DNA of 11,069 nt from Acidimicrobiales bacterium (lineage in GTDB: Bacteria; Actinomycetota; Acidimicrobiia; Acidimicrobiales; Aldehydirespiratoraceae): positions 1-11,069 of the forward strand of contig BQJV01000064.1 in the NCBI GenBank assembly GCA_021604885.1, in the 5' to 3' direction. This document shows, piece by piece, positions 1 through 6,054 of the stretch (within the stretch, counting starts at the first letter, position 1; every line of letters starts with the position of its first letter). Below the pieces are notes generated by a model. It made no database searches and was not told the origin of the DNA. It saw only the letters and a program-made list of their open reading frames with translations. Both the position numbers and the translations under genes were made by a program.

Positions 1-1
1 C

Positions 2-3000
2 GAGACGATCCTGCGGCTCGTGAAGGACCACTTCGGCGTTCTCGAGGCATCGGTTTGGCGTTTCGACCCCGAGACGATCTGGTGTGAGGCGTCCGTGCGA
101 ACGGACGGCCGGCCGGCGGCCGCCGGATGGACGATGCCGCTTCCGCCCGGCGACGGCATTCGCACCTGGGGCTGGGGCGTGTTGCGGCTGGGCACCCTCG
201 ACCTCGGCGGGAACCAGCAACTCGATCCGGACGACACCAAGCTGCTCGTCGTCGGCTACGGGAGCGCGATCGAACTCCTGGGCGGCGTCGTCCTGACCGA
301 CCAGACGAGCCGCTGGTGGCACGAGGAGGACATCGCGACCGTACGCAGCATCGGCGCGATCATCGGGCAGCTCCACCTGCGTATCGAGTACGCACGGCGG
401 CTCGAGAGCCAACAGTCGATCGAACGGGTCCTCGCCGACACGTCGGCCCGCTTCGTGCATGCCACGCTCGACGACGCAGGCACGATCGTCGACGAGGGGC
501 TCGAGCAGCTACGACGGCACTTCGGCCTCGCATCGCTCACCCTGCTCCATCTCGACCGTGAGTCCTTGCAGATGCTTCCCTCGTGTGAGGTGACCGACGA
601 CGGTCTGTCGATGCTCGCGTCCCTGCCGCCCCTCGACCGCGACGCGCCGAGCATGGCGCGCATCCTCGACCCTTCGGCGCCGAGTCTCTGGCCGTTGGCC
701 GAGCTCTTTCCGGGGACCCCTTCCGGCATCGAGGCAATGGTCCTCCCGACGGTCCGCGGTCGCGACGTCGTGATGCTGGTCGCCACGGTGCGATCGGGCA
801 GCACATTCAACGACGATGCCGAGCCCGCATTGCTATCGATTCTCGGGTCGATCGCTCAACTCCGTCGTCGCCTGCTGCTCGAGGGACACTCCCGGCGCCG
901 AGCGGAAGCGGACCAGCTGGTCGGATCCATCGCCCGCTCGTTCATCGAGCAGCCGCCCCACGATCACAACATGGCCGTGGCCGAGGCGCTCGAGCGCATC
1001 GGCGAGTTCTTCGGACACGTCGCGATCAGCTACTGGGATGTGCCGCCCGAAGGGTCGGTGCGCCGCGTCTTCGGGTGGTCAGATCCGAAACAGGTCGATG
1101 CCGATGCGTCCCGCGTGGAGGCTGCAGGGGCAGGACACCCGTTGGCGAGGCTGCTCATGGCCGCGGGCGAGTCCGAGGTCGTGCAGCTCGGCGCCCACGC
1201 GCCGTCGACGGCCCTGCGTGCGCACACCATGCTCATCCAGCGGTTCGCGTACGACGACTACGAGTGCGGGCTCGCCGCCCAGATCGCACGACCGAAGCAC
1301 CAGATCGAGGATCTGGACATCCAGCTCGATGTGCTGGAGAACGTGACCCGGCTCATCGAGCAGCTCTGGCAACGCGCCGAAGCGGAACTGCTCGTCACGC
1401 GCAAGCTCCAGAGTGAGGATCGGCTCCGCCGCTTCGCGACCGCGCTGTTGTCGGTCGATTCGGAATCCAACGAGAGCGCGGAAGCGGCGTTCGCCGAACT
1501 CGTGTCCTCCGTCGGCGTCGACCAGGCCACGATCTGGCACTTCGCCCCCGGCCCGGAGGGGTTCGACTGCAACGCGGTGCTCCACGTCGCCCGTGACGGT
1601 GTGAGCGCGCTCGACGAGCGCCTGCAGTCCTTCGTCCTGCCATCCGGTTTCACGGATCCGTCCACCGCACCGCACTTCTCTGCTCCCGCGACGCAATGGA
1701 CCATCGACGAGGCGCCCGACGGCACCCAGGAGATGCTGCGGGCGACCGTCCCGGCGGGGGCCCGCCAGATCGCCTTCCTGCCTGCGCCGGGCTCCGATCA
1801 TCGGGGCGACGGCAGCTATCTCACCCTCTCGCGTGCCGGCAGCCGCCCGTTCCGTGAGGAGGATCTCGAGTTCTTCCGGTCGGCCCACTCGATCCTCGTC
1901 CAACACGAGGCTCGGGTCGCGGCGGAGCGCTACTTCGGCGCCGCCTTCAATTCGGCTCCCGTCGGGATCAGTCTCCGTGATCGCGACATGCGGCTGCTCC
2001 ATTGCAACGCCGCGTACTGCGATCTGCTCGGCCGATCCCACGACACCCTCGTCGGGACCGACCTGTACGACGTCATGCCCCGTGACATGGCCGACCAGCG
2101 CATCGAGTTGGTCGCCGAGAATCACGACGGCGGTCGACAGACCGAGTCGGTCTACCGACGCGCGGACGGCACCATCCGATGGGCGTCGGTGCGATCAACC
2201 GCCATCACCATCCCGGGCCGCCGGGGACCGCTCTACCTCTCGTACGCCGAGGACATCACCGAGCGTCGCCGCAACCGCGAGATGCTCGAGTACCAGGCGA
2301 CCCACGACGAGCTGAGTGGCCTGCCGAACCGGCGGGCCCTGGTCAAGGAGATCATCGAGGAACTCGCCGACGGCGGGGACTGTGCCGTGCTGGTTCTCGA
2401 CCTCGACCGGTTCAAGGTGGTCAACGACTCGCTCGGTCACAGTGTCGGCGATCAGCTCCTGATCACCTGCTCAGACCGGATCCGCCTGTCCCTGCGACCG
2501 GGCGACAGTCTCTGCCGCCTCGGCGGCGACGAGTTCGCGATCCTGCTGCGGGCCCCCGCCGATGCCCACGCCGCCGGCGTGGTCGCCGATCGGCTGCTCG
2601 CCCTGCTGCGTGAACCCGTGACGGTCGGCGATGACGAGATCTTCCCGAGCGCCTCGATCGGTATCGCCACGCCCAACGCCGGCGACACCGTCGAGGATCT
2701 CCTTCGTCATGCGGACGCGGCGATGTACCAGGCCAAGGGTCAGGGCCGAGACCGCTGGGAGGCGTTCGACGGATCGATGCGTCAAGCAGTCGTCGATCGG
2801 ATCCGAACCGAGACCGACCTGCGCCGCGCGATCGACAACGGCCAGCTCGAGGTGCACTACCAACCCGAGTTCCTGTTGGAGACCGGCGAGATCGTCGGCA
2901 CCGAGGCGCTCGTCCGGTGGCGCCACCCGGAGCGCGGTCTCCTGGCCGCCGGTTCGTTCATCAGCCTCGCGGAGGAGACCGGCCTCGTCGTCGACCTCGG

Positions 3001-3574
3001 CCGCTGGGTGCTCACCCGCGCGACCCTCCAGGGGGCGGAATGGCTGGCGGCCGGTCACGACATCATCACCCGCGTCAACCTCTCGGCCCGCCAGCTGCGC
3101 GGCGCCGTGGTCGCGGAGGTGGAGGAGGCACTGGGCAACGCCGGGCTCCCGGCGAACCGCCTGTGCCTCGAGCTCACCGAGACAGCGATCATGGATGACG
3201 TCCAGGAGTCCGCCCGGATCCTCGCCCGTTTCCGTGAACTCGGCGTGCAGGTGGCGATCGACGACTTCGGCACCGGATTCTCGTCTCTGGCGTACCTGAA
3301 ACGGTTCCCCGTGGACATCCTGAAGATCGACCGCACCTTCGTGGACGGCGTGGGGGTCGATCCCGACGACACGGCCATCGTCCGATCGGTGATCGGCCTC
3401 GCGCGCACGCTGCGGCTCGAAGTGGTGGCGGAGGGCATCGAGGACGCCTCCCAGGTCGGCGAGCTCGTCCGTCTCGGCTGCATCCGCGGCCAGGGCTTCC
3501 ATCTCGCGCGGCCGGCGCCGGCGGAGGACGTGTCGATGCTCCTGACGGGCGCGACGGCGCCGAATCGCGAGTAG
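2..3574 (+). CDS. GAF-PAS-GGDEF-EAL c-di-GMP signalling protein, 5' partial
   Basis: Composite c-di-GMP enzyme. The frame is open to the left edge, so the true start lies outside; GTG at 20 is only the first internal candidate, and residues here are numbered from it. The order seen is: about four GAF-like segments joined by helical linkers (roughly 1-130, 135-290, 300-455, 465-640), one PAS domain (about 637-755, ending in a PAC-like YAEDITERRR), GGDEF (about 765-925) and EAL (about 935-1180). GGDEF 835-839 is intact. RPGD lies exactly five residues before it, as in the inhibitory I-site, and D794 and N802 sit in the metal/substrate motif. The EAL domain keeps all expected catalytic positions: E962, N1020, E1051, D1081/D1082, K1102, E1138 and Q1158. 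Both synthesis and hydrolysis of c-di-GMP therefore look possible. No membrane segment is visible, so it is probably a cytosolic sensor. The GAF assignments are inferred from pattern; the GGDEF and EAL assignments are secure. Confidence 0.95.
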   Translation, partial: ETILRLVKDHFGVLEASVWRFDPETIWCEASVRTDGRPAAAGWTMPLPPGDGIRTWGWGVLRLGTLDLGGNQQLDPDDTKLLVVGYGSAIELLGGVVLTDQTSRWWHEEDIATVRSIGAIIGQLHLRIEYARRLESQQSIERVLADTSARFVHATLDDAGTIVDEGLEQLRRHFGLASLTLLHLDRESLQMLPSCEVTDDGLSMLASLPPLDRDAPSMARILDPSAPSLWPLAELFPGTPSGIEAMVLPTVRGRDVVMLVATVRSGSTFNDDAEPALLSILGSIAQLRRRLLLEGHSRRRAEADQLVGSIARSFIEQPPHDHNMAVAEALERIGEFFGHVAISYWDVPPEGSVRRVFGWSDPKQVDADASRVEAAGAGHPLARLLMAAGESEVVQLGAHAPSTALRAHTMLIQRFAYDDYECGLAAQIARPKHQIEDLDIQLDVLENVTRLIEQLWQRAEAELLVTRKLQSEDRLRRFATALLSVDSESNESAEAAFAELVSSVGVDQATIWHFAPGPEGFDCNAVLHVARDGVSALDERLQSFVLPSGFTDPSTAPHFSAPATQWTIDEAPDGTQEMLRATVPAGARQIAFLPAPGSDHRGDGSYLTLSRAGSRPFREEDLEFFRSAHSILVQHEARVAAERYFGAAFNSAPVGISLRDRDMRLLHCNAAYCDLLGRSHDTLVGTDLYDVMPRDMADQRIELVAENHDGGRQTESVYRRADGTIRWASVRSTAITIPGRRGPLYLSYAEDITERRRNREMLEYQATHDELSGLPNRRALVKEIIEELADGGDCAVLVLDLDRFKVVNDSLGHSVGDQLLITCSDRIRLSLRPGDSLCRLGGDEFAILLRAPADAHAAGVVADRLLALLREPVTVGDDEIFPSASIGIATPNAGDTVEDLLRHADAAMYQAKGQGRDRWEAFDGSMRQAVVDRIRTETDLRRAIDNGQLEVHYQPEFLLETGEIVGTEALVRWRHPERGLLAAGSFISLAEETGLVVDLGRWVLTRATLQGAEWLAAGHDIITRVNLSARQLRGAVVAEVEEALGNAGLPANRLCLELTETAIMDDVQESARILARFRELGVQVAIDDFGTGFSSLAYLKRFPVDILKIDRTFVDGVGVDPDDTAIVRSVIGLARTLRLEVVAEGIEDASQVGELVRLGCIRGQGFHLARPAPAEDVSMLLTGATAPNRE

Positions 3575-3600
3575 TCCTCGCAAAAAACCGGGACGCGGCC

Positions 3601-3634
3601 TTTACAAGCACGGAAACACAGTGCTGTAATTACA
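3601..3634 (+). promoter_or_regulatory. Probable promoter of the plus-strand whiB, with operator-like dyads
   Basis: TTTACA at 3601-3606 matches the -35 consensus TTGACA at 5 of 6 positions, and TGTAAT at 3625-3630 matches the -10 TATAAT at 5 of 6. The spacer is 18 nt. Transcription would start near 3637, leaving a leader of about 60 nt. Two dyads overlap the promoter: AGCAC-N9-GTGCT (3607-3611 and 3621-3625) fills the spacer, and the perfect 10-bp palindrome TGTAATTACA (3625-3634) covers the -10. The AT-rich composition stands out in this GC-rich window. Confidence 0.6.
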
Positions 3635-3654
3635 TCCGTGGCAGCAGGGCGGAG

Positions 3655-3674
3655 GGGATCCACACCCGGATCCC
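3655..3674 (+). promoter_or_regulatory. Inverted repeat in the whiB leader
   Basis: GGGATCC (3655-3661) and GGATCCC (3668-3674) are perfect 7-bp complementary arms around a 6-nt loop. They lie between the predicted transcription start and the ribosome binding site. This could be a leader hairpin or a DNA operator. There is no U-tract, so it is not a typical terminator. Confidence 0.4.
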
Positions 3675-3686
3675 GTCGAGCGCCAC

Positions 3687-3692
3687 GGAGGA
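3687..3692 (+). promoter_or_regulatory. Ribosome binding site of whiB, two possible starts
   Basis: GGAGGA is a strong Shine-Dalgarno sequence. It is 3 nt from ATG 3696 and 9 nt from the in-frame ATG 3702. The second spacing is closer to the usual optimum, so the protein may begin two residues later than annotated. Confidence 0.65.
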
Positions 3693-3695
3693 CTC

Positions 3696-3989
3696 ATGGC
3701 CATGTATTCCGACACCGAAGCCGAAGAGAAGGCGTGGCAGGACTACGCCAACTGTCTTGGAGTCGATCCTGATCTCTTCTTCCCCGAGCGGGGAGCGTCC
3801 ACCCGCGAGGCGAAGGAAGTCTGCCGAGGCTGCGTCGTGCGCGACGATTGCCTCGAATACGCCCTGCAGAACGGCGAGAAGTTCGGTATCTGGGGCGGGA
3901 TGAGCGAGCGCGAACGGCGCCGCATCCGTCGGCAGCGGGCCCTGGCGCGAGCAGCGGCGGCTGCCCAGGCCGATTCGGTCACCGCCTGA
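3696..3989 (+). CDS. whiB: WhiB-family Fe-S transcription factor (WhiB/WhmD/WhiB2 type)
   Basis: 97-aa Wbl protein. Four cysteines in the order C20-X22-C43-X2-C46-X5-C52 would bind a [4Fe-4S] cluster. GIWGG (64-68) is the turn that in this family contacts the sigma factor, followed by a basic tail (SERERRRIRRQR) for DNA binding. From memory, the segment FFPE(K/R)GxSTREAK, VRxxCLEYAL and FGIWGGxSERERRR resembles Streptomyces WhiB and mycobacterial WhiB2/WhmD, which act with WhiA in division and septation; that subfamily call is by motif resemblance only. The gene stands alone: its own promoter upstream, and a hairpin between it and tatA. Family members bind the housekeeping sigma factor and respond to redox state or nitric oxide. 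ATG 3702 is an alternative start. Confidence 0.93.
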   Translation: MAMYSDTEAEEKAWQDYANCLGVDPDLFFPERGASTREAKEVCRGCVVRDDCLEYALQNGEKFGIWGGMSERERRRIRRQRALARAAAAAQADSVTA

Positions 3990-4032
3990 CCCATCCACTC
4001 GCGCTCATGGTTGCGCCGCGGACGGCCGACAG

Positions 4033-4066
4033 TGCTCAGGAGTGGCTTCTCGTCGATTCCTGAGCA
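4033..4066 (+). terminator. Stem-loop between whiB and tatA, possible terminator
   Basis: TGCTCAGGA (4033-4041) and TCCTGAGCA (4058-4066) are perfect 9-bp arms. The stem can extend inward by a G-T and a T-A pair, leaving a 12-nt loop. It lies about 45 nt after the whiB stop. No U-tract follows, which is common for actinobacterial hairpins, so termination is likely but not certain. Confidence 0.5.
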
Positions 4067-4096
4067 GCCCTCATACGTTCTTCACGTCTGACGAGG

Positions 4097-4109
4097 TACT
4101 GTCCAATCA
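4097..4109 (+). promoter_or_regulatory. Probable leaderless promoter of tatA
   Basis: TACTGT (4097-4102) fits the actinobacterial -10 consensus TAnnnT. Exactly six bases separate it from ATG 4109, so transcription would start at or next to the A of the start codon. No good Shine-Dalgarno is correctly placed: GAGG at 4093-4096 is 12 nt away. No convincing -35 is visible. The same spacing recurs before the gene at 6147. Confidence 0.45.
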
Positions 4110-4291
4110 TGCTCGCCATCATCAACGGAAATGAATGGATCTATCTGCTGATCCTTGTCGTCGTCGTGTTCGGGGGCGCCAAGATTCCTCAGCTGGCCCG
4201 CTCGCTCGGCCAAGCGCAGAACGAGTTCAAGAAGGGTCTGTCGGAGGACGCCGACGACAACGACGAGGACGACGCCAAGTCCAGCAAGTGA
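4109..4291 (+). CDS. tatA: Sec-independent translocase subunit TatA
   Basis: 60-aa TatA/TatE-type protein, the small subunit that oligomerises to let folded twin-arginine substrates cross the cytoplasmic membrane. One N-terminal membrane helix (about residues 9-21, WIYLLILVVVVF) is followed at once by the family hinge FGGAKIP and an amphipathic helix ARSLGQAQNEFKKGL. The tail is short and very acidic (SEDADDNDEDD). FG plus K-I-P favours TatA over TatB, whose motif is usually GPxRLP. E9 lies near where TatB carries its conserved Glu, so the choice is not absolute. No tatC or tatB is in the window. It sits 12 nt before the sigma factor gene and is probably co-transcribed with it. Confidence 0.88.
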   Translation: MLAIINGNEWIYLLILVVVVFGGAKIPQLARSLGQAQNEFKKGLSEDADDNDEDDAKSSK

Positions 4292-4303
4292 TCCACCGTC
4301 ACC

Positions 4304-4825
4304 GTGTCCGGTGACGCTCAGCGGGGATCGGCCGGCGCCGTTCCCACGTGGGAGGAGGTCGCGCGCGACCACTCCCGATTCATGTATTCCGTCGCGTACC
4401 GCCTGGCGGGGAACCAATCCGATGCCGAGGACGTTGTCCAGGAGGCGTTGCTCCGGGTGAAACGGGGCCTCGTCACCTACACCCCCGGCTCACTCCAAGG
4501 ATGGCTCGCCCGCATCGTGACCAACGTCTTTCTCGACGAGACGCGGCGTCGTAAGCGACGGCCGCAGACGGCGTTGCCCGACGATCCCGATCGCGTCATC
4601 GCGGGCGGACCGGCCGCGGACGAGGACCTCGCGATGCGGTCGCTTCCCGACCACATCCAGACCGCCCTGAACGAGCTCACGGACGAGTTCCGCACCGCCG
4701 TGGTGCTTTGTGACGTCGCCGGCCTCAGCTACGACGAGATCGCCGCTCACGCCGGCGTGCCCGTCGGCACCGTCCGGTCGCGGGTGCACCGTGGGCGCTC
4801 CCGGCTCCGGGAGCTGCTGACGTGA
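4304..4825 (+). CDS. sigE: ECF RNA polymerase sigma factor, SigE type
   Basis: 173-aa group IV sigma factor. Region 2 (about 20-90) has the hallmark DAEDVVQE (40-47) and the following GWLARIVTNVFLDETRRRKRR. Region 4 (about 116-171) has the helix-turn-helix with LSYDEIAAHAGVPVGTVRSR. There is no C-terminal extension. From memory, stretches such as YRLAGNQSDAED, GWLxRIxTNxFLD, PxDPDRV and RTAVVLCDVAGLSYDEI resemble Mycobacterium SigE, an envelope and oxidative stress sigma factor released from the anti-sigma RseA. GTG 4304 is the only start between the tatA stop and the conserved part, and it has no Shine-Dalgarno, so coupling to tatA is likely. The stop overlaps the next gene (GTGA), the classic sigma/anti-sigma arrangement. 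Confidence 0.9.
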   Translation: MSGDAQRGSAGAVPTWEEVARDHSRFMYSVAYRLAGNQSDAEDVVQEALLRVKRGLVTYTPGSLQGWLARIVTNVFLDETRRRKRRPQTALPDDPDRVIAGGPAADEDLAMRSLPDHIQTALNELTDEFRTAVVLCDVAGLSYDEIAAHAGVPVGTVRSRVHRGRSRLRELLT

Positions 4826-5661
4826 CCGAGGACTGGCTCTCCGCGCATCTGGACGGCGAACTCTCCGCCGCCGAGCGGGCCGAAGTGGACGCCGCGCTCG
4901 CCGCCGACCCGGTGCTCGCCGCGGACTACGCGGACCTGCAGCGGGTGCGGTCCCTGTTGCGTTCGGGAGCCGTCGAACCGGCACCCGGAGCGATGGATCG
5001 AATCGTGGCCGCGGTCGACGCGGCCGATCGCGACGCCCCGGCCGCTGATGTGGCGCCCGTGCTCCGGCTCCGTCGACGGCGCCGGGTCCCGACCGTCGCG
5101 GCCGCAGCGGCGGCGATGGTGATCATCGCCAGCGTGGTCGGTGGTGTCGGTGGCACCGAGTCGTTGCCGGCGATCGGTGACCTCGTCGCGCAGCACGAGG
5201 TGGCGGCCGCGGTCGTGGAGGGCGCGCCGATGCCCGACGACATGATGGCGATGGCCGAGATGCCGATGGACGATGCCATGGCCGCGGCGCCGCCGATGCC
5301 GGAGGATCTCGCGATGACCCATGCCTTCACGGATGGGCCCACCATGCATCTCGTGTACGTGACGTCGGGCGGCGAGCCGATCTCGGTCTTCCGCCACGAA
5401 GGCGACGCCGATGTCGAGGCGTTCGGTGCGGGATCGGTCGTGAAGGCGGATGAGGCGTCGATGTGGTCGGCGCCGCACAGTGGCGCCTACGTCGCGGTGA
5501 TCGACGGCACCGGGTATGTCTGGTTCGTGGTCAGCGCGGAGCCCCACGAGGCGATGATGGACGACATGATGCACGACCTGCCGAGCCGTTCGCCGTCGCT
5601 CGGCGAACGACTCCGCGATGCTGCAGACGTCGTCGCCGAGCCGTTCCGGTTCTGGGAGTAG
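4822..5661 (+). CDS. Membrane-anchored anti-sigma factor, cysteine-free and Met-rich
   Basis: 279-aa predicted regulator of the sigma factor it overlaps by 4 nt (GTG 4822). The N-terminus WLSAHLDGELSAAERAEVDA fits an anti-sigma domain of the RseA/RsrA/ChrR class, which clamps the sigma factor in the cytoplasm. The usual HxxxCxxC zinc ligands are absent: the expected positions read ALAADPVLAADY. A basic stretch (LRLRRRRR, about 80-88) precedes one membrane helix (about 89-111), giving an N-in topology. The outer part has ten Met in residues 137-175, then a compact domain (about 175-240) recalling C-terminal domains of other actinobacterial anti-sigma factors. A second cluster, MMDDMMHD, is at 245-252. 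The whole protein has no Cys. Location and architecture make the anti-sigma role likely; the signal sensed is unknown. Confidence 0.82.
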   Translation: MTEDWLSAHLDGELSAAERAEVDAALAADPVLAADYADLQRVRSLLRSGAVEPAPGAMDRIVAAVDAADRDAPAADVAPVLRLRRRRRVPTVAAAAAAMVIIASVVGGVGGTESLPAIGDLVAQHEVAAAVVEGAPMPDDMMAMAEMPMDDAMAAAPPMPEDLAMTHAFTDGPTMHLVYVTSGGEPISVFRHEGDADVEAFGAGSVVKADEASMWSAPHSGAYVAVIDGTGYVWFVVSAEPHEAMMDDMMHDLPSRSPSLGERLRDAADVVAEPFRFWE

Positions 5662-5665
5662 TCGG

Positions 5666-5686
5666 CGCCCTCAGCTCGCGAGGGCG
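5666..5686. terminator. Small hairpin at the convergent gene junction
   Basis: CGCCCTC (5666-5672) and GAGGGCG (5680-5686) form a perfect 7-bp stem with a 7-nt loop. It starts in the 9-nt gap between the converging anti-sigma and whiB-like genes and runs into the end of the latter. It could stop transcription from both sides, but neither side has a T-rich tract. Confidence 0.3.
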
Positions 5687-5916
5687 ATGGTCTCCTGGCG
5701 TCGTGCCTTGAGGATGCGGCGCCGCTGGCGCTCACTGGTCCCGCCCCACACGCCGTGGTCGATGCGGTTCCGGAGTGCGTACTCGAGGCAGCGCTCCTGC
5801 ACCGGGCATCCGTCACAGACGCGACGGGCGACCTCCACTCCGACGCCGTCGGAGGGGAAGAAGGTGTCCGGGGGGTGGGTGGCGCAATTTCCTACGGCCA
5901 TCCAACTGGTGTCCAT
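5671..5916 (-). CDS. WhiB-like (Wbl) Fe-S regulator
   Basis: 81-aa Wbl protein on the minus strand. Its cysteines, C11-X22-C34-X2-C37-X5-C43, have the same spacing as the plus-strand whiB. GVWGG (55-59) and the basic segment SERQRRRILKARRQ follow. FFPSDGVGVEVAR and CLEYALRNRIDHGVWGG are a recognisable Wbl flavour, distinct from the WhiB2 type, but I cannot name the subclass. I chose ATG at 5916 because AAGGAG lies 8 nt upstream (minus-strand positions 5930 to 5925); an upstream in-frame ATG at 5946 has no such site. It converges on the anti-sigma gene and is divergent from the operon starting at 6147. Its role is probably redox- or NO-responsive transcription control through the housekeeping sigma factor (family knowledge). 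Confidence 0.9.
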   Translation of the reverse strand: MDTSWMAVGNCATHPPDTFFPSDGVGVEVARRVCDGCPVQERCLEYALRNRIDHGVWGGTSERQRRRILKARRQETIALAS

Positions 5917-5924
5917 GGGGGATT

Positions 5925-5930
5925 CTCCTT
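5925..5930 (-). promoter_or_regulatory. Ribosome binding site fixing the start of the minus-strand Wbl gene
   Basis: On the minus strand AAGGAG is followed by 8 nt and then ATG at 5916. This supports that start over the longer reading from ATG 5946. Confidence 0.75.
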
Positions 5931-5989
5931 GGGCTCGGGTCCGCACGCTGACGCCCGCACTGCCGAATGCCCGCTATCGGTAGTGGTAG

Positions 5990-6016
5990 TACGCCCAGAT
6001 CGCGGGGAAAGTTCCC
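5990..6016 (-). promoter_or_regulatory. Candidate ECF-type promoter and small dyad upstream of the Wbl gene
   Basis: On the minus strand GGAACT (6015-6010), 16 nt and CGTA (5993-5990) come close to the GGAAC(C/T)-N16-CGTT pattern of mycobacterial SigE/SigH promoters, with one mismatch in the -10. I found no TAnnnT element in the same stretch. The -35 is inside a dyad, GGGAA-AG-TTCCC (6005-6016). Transcription would start about 65-70 nt before the ATG. Short motifs like this occur by chance. Confidence 0.3.
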
Positions 6017-6054
6017 GTAAAACATGATTCGACCGGCCTATGCCACTCACTGAA

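Noticed and set aside
1079..2125. Long minus-strand open frame (348 codons) opposite the GAF part of the c-di-GMP gene
   Set aside because: It is a shadow of GC-rich codon bias on the other strand. The translation has no recognisable domain, and the opposite frame is clearly the gene.
2471..3583. Minus-strand open frame (370 codons) opposite GGDEF-EAL
   Set aside because: The translation is low-complexity Arg/Ala/Asp/Glu-rich text opposite fully conserved catalytic domains. It has no start signal or family motif.
3577..3600. A6 tract and GC-rich stretch after the c-di-GMP gene as a terminator
   Set aside because: The bases around the A-tract do not form a stable stem in the plus orientation. 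Read on the minus strand the T-tract has no proper hairpin before it, and no minus-strand gene is near.
5221..5310. Met-rich segment read as a tandem DNA repeat or frameshift artefact
   Set aside because: Repeated ATG/GAC codons look repetitive, but the copies are irregular. The frame continues smoothly on both sides into plausible protein sequence with normal third-position GC bias.
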